Part shown: piece by piece, positions 56,219 through 64,000 of the stretch
How positions within the stretch are numbered: position 1 is the first letter of the stretch
How the letters are laid out: every line of letters begins with the position of its first letter
Made by a program: the position numbers and the translations under genes
Assembly (NCBI GenBank): GCA_963970005.1
Contig: CAXAMN010028950.1
Coordinates: 131,278-195,277 of the forward strand
Direction: 5' to 3'
Source: Durusdinium trenchii
Taxonomy: Eukaryota > Sar > Dinophyceae > Suessiales > Symbiodiniaceae
DNA length: 64,000 nt
Notes under the pieces: generated by a model
Seen by the model: only the letters and a program-made list of their open reading frames with translations
Databases searched by the model: none
What the model was told of the DNA's origin: nothing

Positions 56219-56330
56219 CCCTTCCGTCCGGAGCGCCCGGGCAGTCGAGTCCGGCTCCGTTCGTGGCGTCTCCGAGTCGACGCCCTTGGGCCATCGATGG
56301 AGCGGAACAATCTCCGAGTCCTCTGTGTGA
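56219..56330 (+). CDS. Candidate exon, GC-rich, unrecognised
   Basis: After the acceptor TGTCAG|G three frames are open; the phase-0 one reads ASLPSGAPGQSSPAPFVASP, which could be a loop region of gene 3. The frame cannot be decided. Confidence 0.2.
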
Positions 56331-57268
56331 AAATGACGTAGTACACTCCCACTCACGCTGTTTTTTCAGTGGAAAACTCCCCTTCTTGTTCCAGTGGTCC
56401 GGGGTTTTTCGCCGCCAACTGTTCGATGTTCCACTTTCATGATACTAGTGGGTCCTTTCGTGTACTAGTGCACCCTTTTGATGTGTGTGTGTTTTTAAGG
56501 GTTGCCCCAGAAGGTGGTGCTTGGATGTTTCGAGCTCCGATGTCGCATGTTTTTTTCAGGTTGCGTCTCCAACGACCAGTGGAATCAGCGGAAGCAGAGA
56601 AATCCATGGACGTATATGATTTCAATTGCCCCATTATATACAAACATGAAACAATTATTACCAGGGTCATCCTGTCTGGGTGTCCAATAGACTACCCTAC
56701 CCTACTTACAGGTCTCCAGACAGGGCTCTCGTTGGAAGTGCTAGGTATGTGATGCTTGATTCATCAGTCGACTCGCCCGCGAGACGGGCGCGGTCCACCG
56801 TCCAACAGGTCACTGAGTTCAATGACGTCAAGGTGGGCGGTCAATGCGGTGCTCCGGGCGGTCAACGCGGATGATTGAAAATGTCCTGGGTGACCCTCAA
56901 AAAGCTTCTTGAGAGGGATTTTCCATTGGCTTGAAGGGAAGATCATAGAAGACATACTGTACATCGTATTTGGAAAATATTCCATGCATAGACCCTTGAA
57001 AGATGTTATTTCTAAAAGATCGAAGAACTGTTTCCACTACAAACCACTGTGTGATACAGTGTCTTTGATTAAACAATGTGTTTTTAAGTCTTCAGGGATA
57101 TAAGCAGTTGGACACGATGATCTCGGCAAAACTGAGGTGTCGACGCTGAGCTCTGGCACCCAACGAAAACAGGTGACCAATTGAGCTCCCAAACACTGGG
57201 CCCAACAACCTGACTGGAACGAGGAGACCTGTTGGAGGGCGCTTCTTTTTGTCTGAGCGGCAAGAAGT

Positions 57269-57418
57269 TCACCCTGCTGGTGTTGTGAGTTGAGTTATCC
57301 AAGCTTCTGCTCTCTCTCCAGGGCTTGATGCACCAGGACCATCCTGCTTCCACTGCTTGAAGATCTCACGAGTCTTCTCTGTCCATCTCTTGGACTGATC
57401 GGAATCGAATCCAGCCAT
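57269..57418 (-). CDS. Candidate minus-strand first exon (MAGFDSDQSKRW)
   Basis: Read on the minus strand from 57418, the frame begins MAGFDSDQSKRWTEKTREIF and stays charged and natural-looking to ITQL. A GTGAAC donor-like site follows an AGCAG near 57270. It would be head-to-head with gene 4. No family is recognised and no second exon was found, so it may be chance. Confidence 0.25.
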   Translation of the reverse strand: MAGFDSDQSKRWTEKTREIFKQWKQDGPGASSPGERAEAWITQLTTPAG

Positions 57419-57427
57419 GTTGCAGAG

Positions 57428-57500
57428 GTCTACAACCTCTCCGCTGGGAAGTCGTTGCCCCAATGGTTTGCGGAGGCCAAAAAGAACAACCAGCACCTTG
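57428..57500 (+). CDS. NOL10: NOL10-like exon a (SLPQWF)
   Basis: Encodes VYNLSAGKSLPQWFAEAKKN, the GKSLPxW motif found near the N-terminus of NOL10/Enp2. Acceptor GCAGAG|G. The donor GT at 57501 gives phase 1, which does not fit the next recognised exon, so a small exon is missing between them. Confidence 0.78.
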
Positions 57501-60500
57501 GTGGCGGAAAGAGGGGAGGGGAGACTGGTTTGGGGAGGCGGGGTTGGGGAAGAGAGCTTGCAGCCTTGCCTGCCTCAAGTGGAACTTCGCCACCAAACAC
57601 ACCGCCAAACACGCCATACGCAATAACGCATGACGTATTATATATTTTTTACATAGTACTGTAGCTATACTTAGGGTTCTTAAACAATTTGCTCGGACTT
57701 CGTAATTGTTTTGGGTATGATTCATAGGCTGTTGGCTAGACCAATACGGCTGAGTCAAGTAGAAAATGGCATGATTCAGGGCTGACACATGCTGACACTA
57801 TTGAGATTCAGTGACTTTGAGGAGCTCGGCTCAGCAGGGGATTTTTTTCGGAGCCAGTTCCCACGAGAGCGAGCACGAGCGGGCGCATGCCTCGTGCGGC
57901 GAAAGGTGGGCGAAGCAAATTCAGATCACTCTCAACTCTTCAGATCACACCTTGTGAGGAAGCCCCCAAGAAGCAAACCAATTGATGCTTGAAGAAAACG
58001 TCCGGGTCGGCAGAGCCCGGCAGAGGTCTTTCAGAGGTGGACGCCAAACAATTGGTTTATGTTTGGGATATCCACCCGGCAGGAGAAGATGCGGACCTTA
58101 CAGACCTTCCTCCAAGCAAGTCCAATCAAAGTAGACATCGGAAGGAATCTGAAAATCTAATGATTATGATCTGATCATATCTTATGTTCCATATGATCTG
58201 TTTCTTATTGCTCCATTGCTTTCGACTCACTCAGGCCATCGCCTGCCATCGCGTTCCGCCACTGAAGCTTTTCCCTCCACCCTTCACCATCCGCTCGGTC
58301 AGGTCCCTCCGCAAGAACGAGGACGGGCACCGACCCGGGGGGGGGGTCTAGCCATCTCCGTCTACCCATCGTCAACATCAAATGTGTGGGTCCAACTGAG
58401 AGTGCGGATCCAAAGCCAGGCGCTGGCGAGCACCAAGCCGCGCTGCGAAAGCCTTTTTGACGAAAAACATCGGTTTGGTTCTCCCATCAAGCCGGGTTTT
58501 TGGCCACCAGATCAGACAACTACATGGGTTCCAGACCCCATGATGATTGTTTTCTTGAACATGGTGCTGTAGTGCTGTGCACATGACTGCACATGACTGC
58601 ATTGAAGTTCTTTGTGTTCCAAAATTAGGAAACATGATGTTTTGGATTGCTAATTGCAAGTGAAGCGGTTCTTTTCCTCTTTTCTTTCAGTGATCCTTGC
58701 GAAGCTCAGCCAACAGGGTCGTTTGGCGTGCATGGTCCAAGGAATCTCGCCCCAGGTACTGCATCACCAACTTGCAGATCTCTGGATGTTCTTTGATTCC
58801 ACCCGAAGCAGGTAGTGTAGCGTAGAAGTGGTACGTACCCCAAAGAGAGACAACACACGATAGAAACACTAAAAACTGTGAGAAAACCAGACGGTGCAGC
58901 AAGGGTCGTGGTCCAACTCACAAAGAGGATCCCCTCTATGAGCCACTTTGGCTATCCAAGTGGAATGGTCTTCCATCGGGTTTCCTGTGAAACTTACAAC
59001 GGATCAAGACTTCAGTTCGTTTATGTTTGTTGGTTTGTTTAGTGCTTTCACCCTCTATAGTCTGGAACCCCCGCCAGACAGACCGAGGGCGGCCTCCACA
59101 ATCGGGTGTCCATTGCGGCAACCAGCTTCTGGCTTCTGATGTTGCCGATGACCTAGTTCTTCCAGTTTGATCCACTTTAAGCAACAGTGCACATGTCTAG
59201 CTTTGTCACATCGCGGTCGTACTGCCTCACCGAAGCAACGGCGTCGGTGCTTCGGCGCTTCCATCGGTGCTTCGGCGGCAGGACTTCAAGAAACGAATTG
59301 ACTTGATCCAGGCGCGAACGCGACGTCGATCCAAGGTGTTCCGCTTGATCCATGGTTTGGGATGACAAAAACACATACTGAACACCAGAAACACGGTTCC
59401 TTGCTATAAAACATATACTTTGAAGAAACATGAAGAAACCACTTTAGGTGTTACATGGTGGGGAAGTTTTACGTGTGGAGATTGAAAGGATGACAGGAAT
59501 TCACACTTGTGGACCTCTTCGCACAAAGAATTCTTGACTATCACAGGTTCCAAGCACTTGGTCTTGTTCCAAGAGGGTCCATCCCCGACTTGAGATTGAA
59601 TCCATAGCAACCACCGCCGGAGCTTTGTACAGGTTCTAGTTGTGTTTTAGTATCCCAGCGGCGAGTTGCGAGTTGTAGTTATTTTTTGATATGTTTAAAA
59701 CATCCGTGCAAGCTCACTCACCCAGATTTCATCCACATGGAAAGTTTGCTGAAAAACTAAGAAAATGGAGGTATAACCCAACTTGCAGCTACCATGACGA
59801 ACTCCTTCCCGCTTCTTTGCTGAAACCCACTGCAACTCGCAGCTCCACGGCACACTAAGCTCTCCGCGGCGCTGCCGGCGCCAGGATTTCGAGTTCAACG
59901 TGGCCTCCTCGCGCGTGCGCGTCAGCGGCGACGGCCAGCACGTGGTAGCCAGCGGCATCTATGCGCCGGAGCCGGCATCCTCCCGCGGCCGAGTTTGGTC
60001 GCGGATTGGGGTTGTTGGGTGATGGAAAGACCGGCTGAATTCGGCTGGGTGGCTGAATGGTTTGGATTGAAATAGATGTTTTTAGGTTGGCCTTTTGAGT
60101 AAGAGAGGACCTCATCCTGCTCGGTGTCCGGCTCGAAGAAACGCAGGTTTCAGGTCTCCTGAGGTGGAGGCGATGACGCCGGTATTGACTCAAGTGAGGG
60201 AAGGACATGGTGAATGGTGAATTCATGAATTCATTTTTCAAGCCGCAATGAAAAGCTCTTCAAGGTTCTTTCTCTCCCTGTTCTCGAATCCAACAAAGTG
60301 TTGTCAAACAGCATCAGGCCATTATTTCTTTGTGTTTATTGGGGGCCCATACACGGGACATATATATATATATATTATACATTGATCTACTATGCGGACT
60401 ATGCGTCATTTGAAGCTCAAAGACGTTCCCCCGACGGTCCCGTCGCCCCCAGGAGATCCGCATCTTCGACCTCAAAGAGCTGGGCATGAAATGCTCGCGC

Positions 60501-62813
60501 CGCCGAGCGGCGTTTTTGCCGTGCGCACTGCGGCAGGGGCCGGTCATAACAGGGATGACAGCAAAGAAGCGACATGGAGTAGTGACAGCTGGTTGGGTGA
60601 TGTTGGGTGTAGGGGCTGCCTGTGGTGAGGTTCATTTTACCAAGCAAGGCAAGGGTGCACCCTGGTAACTCATTAGGGGATTTGAAGTGGTCGCAGCCGG
60701 TTAAAGTACGTAGTATGTGGGCACAGTTTATTGAGATGAGTGTTACAGAAAGGAGCTGCTTCACGGAACGCAAGAACACCGGCTTGTAGAGGGGTTACCG
60801 CTTCTGTAAGGATATTGAATGATATTGATATTGTTTGGACACTTTAGCTGTTAAGCCCTTTACATGCATGGATGTGTGCACCTACACACCGAGCATATCA
60901 TGAAAGTGTTTAGACCATTTTGTTCACAGAAGCTGCCATTGGAGGCATCGGTGACGAGGTGCCACGTCCGAGGCGGCTTGGATTCGGAGGTCGTGGACTT
61001 GCTCCTGTTGTCCGATGACTGGAAGAAATTTGCCGCATGGCATGGCAGGATACCGGTTATTTGCTAGAAAAACGGCCCTGGTGGGAGCCAGCAGTTGGTC
61101 ATCACGTCGCGATTTGGTCAACACGCGCAGTTGCTAGTCCACCTTCATTGGCCTCCATTCCATGGGTCATGAGTTTTCGCTTTTGGATGGATCAGTATTT
61201 GGATCCCAGACGTCTTTCAGATAAACCGTAGTATTGGGGCGGTGAAAAGCATGGGAACACCCTGTAGATGGTCCTGTTCATCCAATCCAAATCGGAGGGT
61301 CTTTTCACCAGACACCCTGAGTATCCCTGGAGTTTTTTTTCTGGCCGAGAGGCCCGCCTCAGCTGCTGGGATTCGGGAGGTTTCTCCATCCAAGGGATCG
61401 CATAACAAGACGCTAATTGGTTTGCCTGATACTTCATGATATTTTTTTTTATAGTCATATATGTCATAGTTATTTCATATATATGTGAATCTATATATTT
61501 TATATACACACGACTTAATGCATAATTTATTGACATTCATTGTCCCAATTCCCTATCCAATGTTTAACATCCAATCTGCTTCGCCGTGGCACCGTGGCGA
61601 AGGCCAACTCCTCCCAGGTCATGCTCTTGGGCGACCGGAACTTGGAGTTCCATTCACAGTACGGGCGCCATCATCGCATGCGAGTGCCCAAGTGCCGGGC
61701 CGCCCAGCGTAGCGGGAGCCTGGAGCCTGAGAAAAGGAGCTTGATGGGTCCAGGTGGATTTGTTGGCTCCAAGATTAATGATCAAAAATATGATGGTCTA
61801 TCTCTTATTCACTCTTCTTATTGAATTTTGGTCCTAAAGGAAGTTTCCATCTACAACATGGTTGAACTACCATCATTGACCTCGACGCCATCTGTGAATC
61901 GGCCCGGACTGGAATCAGGCGTTGGTCCAGTTCCAACCAGGGATTCAGTTGAATACTCAGACGTTCCAACCATGGAAATCGAGATACTACAGACAATTCA
62001 AGCCAACCCCAACCCCGTGTCGCCAAACCCCAACACCCCAAAAGCCACGCACTTTATGCCACCCTCTTCCTCCCAGCCTCTCCCGCTTTTACTCCACACC
62101 AACCTCTCTCCTCTCCCGCCACCTCCGCGGTGGATCACCTGCAGAGGCGGTCGGAGCCTGGGCTACGACAGCGAGTCCTGCTCGCTCTTCGTGGGCGGCT
62201 CCTCGTCATCGCTCTACAGGCCTGACTCATCGGTGGGATGGGATGGAGAGGTGTGCGTGGTTCGTTGTTACTGTTCTTTGTTTCCAAGTTTCCAAGAGGT
62301 TGTTTTTGGATTCTCTATATAGTCTTCTATTAAAACATCTGTACCTGGTACCTGTTGAGCCATTGTGTCCGATGCTTTGAGCCATTTGATTGAATCAGGG
62401 CTGTGGCGAGCGGCTTTGGCGGCTTGGCTGTGTGTTCTAAAGAGAGGAGAACATGTCAAGTGATTCCAACATCCAGGCATGCCCCGGCATCCCAACTGTT
62501 GCATGGTGCACGCTCTCAGATTGGACAAAATCTGTATTTGGGGTTGGCTCCCCGGTGGTTAAATTCGAAGGGAAAAGAGGTTCCGGGGGCAGATCTCTCC
62601 CCTGACCATCCCTTGGGTCGGTGCTTCAAAATCACCTAACATTTGGTCCATCACTCGATCGTCTCGAGCGACTGGGAGGCTGGACTTGGAGGCGGGAGTC
62701 TTCTTGACGCCCTTGGAGTCTTCGAAGCTTCAAGAGATCAACGAAGTCGTTGTGCACCTTGGAGTCATCGAGTCTATGGCGGTTTTCGGGAAGAATCGGG
62801 ACAAATTTTGCGA

Positions 62814-62845
<32 letters not shown>

Positions 62846-63526
62846 CGGCCAAGGTTGCAGACTGACCTTTTTCAGATAGGAAAGTTACTAAAGGACATCT
62901 AGACTGGACTGGTCGCCAGAGCACAAACTACCATTCGCTCGTATGATGCAGCATCTCATGCCATTTCTACTTTCTATAGAGTGATAGGGTGTTTTTATCG
63001 CCAAAAACGATTGCTTAGTAAATCTTGTCCAAAGCTCGCAAGCTAAAGGTTACATGTTTTATCATGTGTTTTTGTTTTTCCCCGTAGCACATGTCTTTTA
63101 TCGTTTAACCTCACCACCCTCTCCGTATCTGCTATAGCTCCACGAGGAACCCACGCTTGCCGGTGGTGAGCTGCTGCGGCGATGCTGGACGAGTGGAGTC
63201 GTGGGATCTGCGCGATCCCAAGCCGCTGCAGTCGCTGAAGGCGATCCCAACCAGCCAGACACTCCGGTCCATGGGATGGGACTGGTAGGACTGGCTCTAG
63301 GTCATTGCACCAGGATATTTTTTGTGCTTCACGTACCTGGTGTTTTGCTAGGTGGACCAGGGCTCCAGGTTGAAAAACCTTCCCATTCGTGCCGACATTG
63401 CCGGGTCCCAGCTGGTCATGTAGACTCTTGATTAAGAACACCCTCCCAGACATGGATTGAGAAACCTCAGGGGGGAGTATTAATCTGGCGTCTACATTGA
63501 ATGAAGATGTGATCCTGAACTGCTGC

Positions 63527-63557
<31 letters not shown>

Positions 63558-64000
63558 CATTCTTGTGGACAGGTTTCATCCAGTGTCTTCTTATGTCTCT
63601 CAGGCCTTTTGGTGGTTTGATCCACACAAAGATGTGAATGGTATCATTTAAGGAAAAGTCTTTTGCGGCCTAGGCAAATATAGTCAAGTCAATGTCCAGA
63701 GCAGTATGTACTGTTTACTTTCCTTTACAAGCGCCTTACTTCAATGAATCTGGAGTCCAACCTACTTTTTGTTGCCAAAGCAGCCGCAGGTCAAAAGAAG
63801 ACAAAGATGGGTAGCTTCAATATATAATTCTTCCTGGGCAAGGAATGAATACTCGCATTGACCTTCAATTGTATGCATGATATACCTTCCAAACCGATTT
63901 TCTTCAGCGAATCAAGCGCCTGCAAGTGGGCGCCCAACGTTGCACAGGTTCACGACGGCGAGGATGCTCAGGCGCCGTATGCCCCCTCGTTGAACCGATT
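57428..64000 (+). CDS. NOL10: Gene 4 (partial): NOL10/Enp2-like WD-repeat nucleolar protein
   Basis: Ten exons found here give the N-terminal half of a NOL10 (yeast Enp2) homologue, a nucleolar WD-repeat protein needed for 40S ribosomal subunit assembly within the small-subunit processome. In order: YNLSAGKSLPQWF; KKRIDLIQ joined to DFEFNVASSRVRVSGDGQHV; EIRIFDLKELGMK; LDSEVVDLLLLSDDWKKF; GDRNLEFHSQYG; GRSLGYDSESCSLFVGG; LDLEAGVFLTPLE; INEVVVNPRLP; and GDAGRVESWDLRD. Each matches the expected place in the family, and all joins from 59282 on are in phase. Nearly all donors are GC. Exon 1 and a short piece between 57500 and 59282 are missing from the model. The C-terminal half, with the family's conserved NUC153 region, lies beyond the window. 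Confidence 0.9.
57989..58174 (+). CDS. Candidate exon, unrecognised
   Basis: A protein-like frame (GLSEVDAKQLVYVWDIHPAG) inside the gap between NOL10-like exons a and b. It has no counterpart in the NOL10 family and does not fit the missing length of only a few residues, so it is doubtful. Confidence 0.15.
   Translation: MKKTSGSAEPGRGLSEVDAKQLVYVWDIHPAGEDADLTDLPPSKSNQSRHRKESENLMIMI
59282..59311 (+). CDS. NOL10: NOL10-like exon b (30-base microexon)
   Basis: Encodes DFKKRIDLIQ, the RRIxLIQ element just before the first WD blade. Acceptor GGCAG|G; GC donor GCGCGA at 59312, phase 0. Confidence 0.85.
59885..59968 (+). CDS. NOL10: NOL10-like exon c (first blade)
   Basis: Encodes DFEFNVASSRVRVSGDGQHV and VASGIYAP. 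Acceptor GCCAG|G; GA donor GAGCCG at 59969, phase 0. Confidence 0.92.
60453..60498 (+). CDS. NOL10: NOL10-like exon d
   Basis: Encodes EIRIFDLKELGMKCS. Acceptor CCCCAG|G; GC donor GCCGCC at 60499, phase 1. Confidence 0.9.
60973..61031 (+). CDS. NOL10: NOL10-like exon e
   Basis: Encodes GLDSEVVDLLLLSDDWKKF. Acceptor CCGAG|G; GC donor GCCGCA at 61032, phase 0. Confidence 0.92.
61618..61693 (+). CDS. NOL10: NOL10-like exon f
   Basis: Encodes VMLLGDRNLEFHSQYGRHHR and MRVPK. Acceptor TCCCAG|G; GC donor GCCGGG at 61694, phase 1. Confidence 0.92.
62147..62219 (+). CDS. NOL10: NOL10-like exon g
   Basis: Encodes GRSLGYDSESCSLFVGGSSS and SLY. Acceptor GCAGAG|G; GC donor GCCTGA at 62220, phase 2. Confidence 0.9.
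62679..62753 (+). CDS. NOL10: NOL10-like exon h
   Basis: Encodes LDLEAGVFLTPLESSKLQEI and NEVV. Acceptor GGGAG|G; GC donor GCACCT at 62754, phase 2. Confidence 0.88.
62812..62845. repeat. GA microsatellite
   Basis: (GA)n in the intron after NOL10-like exon h. Confidence 0.85.
63147..63240 (+). CDS. NOL10: NOL10-like exon i (GRVESWD blade)
   Basis: Encodes NPRLPVVSCCGDAGRVESWD and LRDPKPLQSLK. Acceptor ACGAG|G; GC donor GCGATC at 63241, phase 0. Confidence 0.9.
63521..63557. repeat. TTG/CTG trinucleotide microsatellite
   Basis: About twelve tandem TTG or CTG units in the intron after exon i; on the minus strand this reads as a Gln run, which is not coding. Confidence 0.85.
63948..64000 (+). 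CDS. NOL10: NOL10-like exon j (runs off the window)
   Basis: With acceptor GCACAG|G the frame continues in phase 0 as VHDGEDAQAPYAPSLNR to the window edge. The fit rests on phase and acceptor more than on family match. Confidence 0.55.

Larger units (their letters stand above)
52987..57427. other. Right part of gene 3 and spacer to gene 4
   Basis: Apart from exon G (54301-54360) and a GC-rich candidate at 56219-56330 no exon could be tied to a family. Further exons of gene 3 are likely but unresolved. No sizeable repeat was seen. Confidence 0.4.

Noticed and set aside
1..64000. Spliced-leader relics, tRNA genes, riboswitches, bacterial promoters
   Set aside because: I looked for a CCATTTTGGCTCAAG-like leader relic and for tRNA-like cloverleaf words and saw none I could support; bacterial-type signals do not apply to this genome.

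Overview
The window reads as nuclear DNA of a dinoflagellate, most likely of the family Symbiodiniaceae. The reasons are: tiny exons separated by long introns; intron donors that are a mix of GT, GC and GA, with acceptors almost always followed by G (AG|G); all four recognisable genes on the same (+) strand; 22-residue FNIP-type repeats; a voltage-gated channel of the dinoflagellate type with no GYG filter; and many minisatellites that stay open as reading frames. Nothing looks bacterial: no operons, Shine-Dalgarno sites or CRISPR arrays. Exons were assembled by hand by matching protein-family motifs and requiring consistent intron phase; no alignment was run.

Layout. 1-9346 is mostly repeats and apparently non-coding sequence, with fragments of a composite dispersed repeat at 1-550 and 7585-8125. 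9347-12705 is gene 1, a ubiquitin-like domain followed by about 19 FNIP-type repeats, interrupted by a 10-N gap. 12706-16250 is intergenic and holds a 21-bp tandem repeat block. 16251-39495 is gene 2, a voltage-gated, cyclic-nucleotide-binding-domain cation channel of roughly 820 residues in about 28 exons; two more copies of the composite repeat, a second 21-bp block and a 0.3-kb direct repeat pair lie in its introns. 39496-47369 has no gene I can name. 47370-54360 holds exons of gene 3, an unnamed protein with repeated units containing the motif LDGYFPLYxT. 57428-64000 is gene 4, a NOL10/Enp2-like ribosome-biogenesis protein that runs off the right end.

The four genes have no obvious common pathway: a repeat scaffold, a membrane channel, a repeat protein of unknown role and a nucleolar ribosome-assembly factor. 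Their shared strand fits the unidirectional gene arrays known in dinoflagellates. A possible minus-strand first exon at 57269-57418 would break this pattern if real.

Limits: two assembly gaps (11740-11749 and 35251-35436) interrupt repeats. First exons, the exon 8/9 junction of the channel, and most of gene 3 are provisional. No tRNA, rRNA, promoter or polyadenylation signal could be supported.
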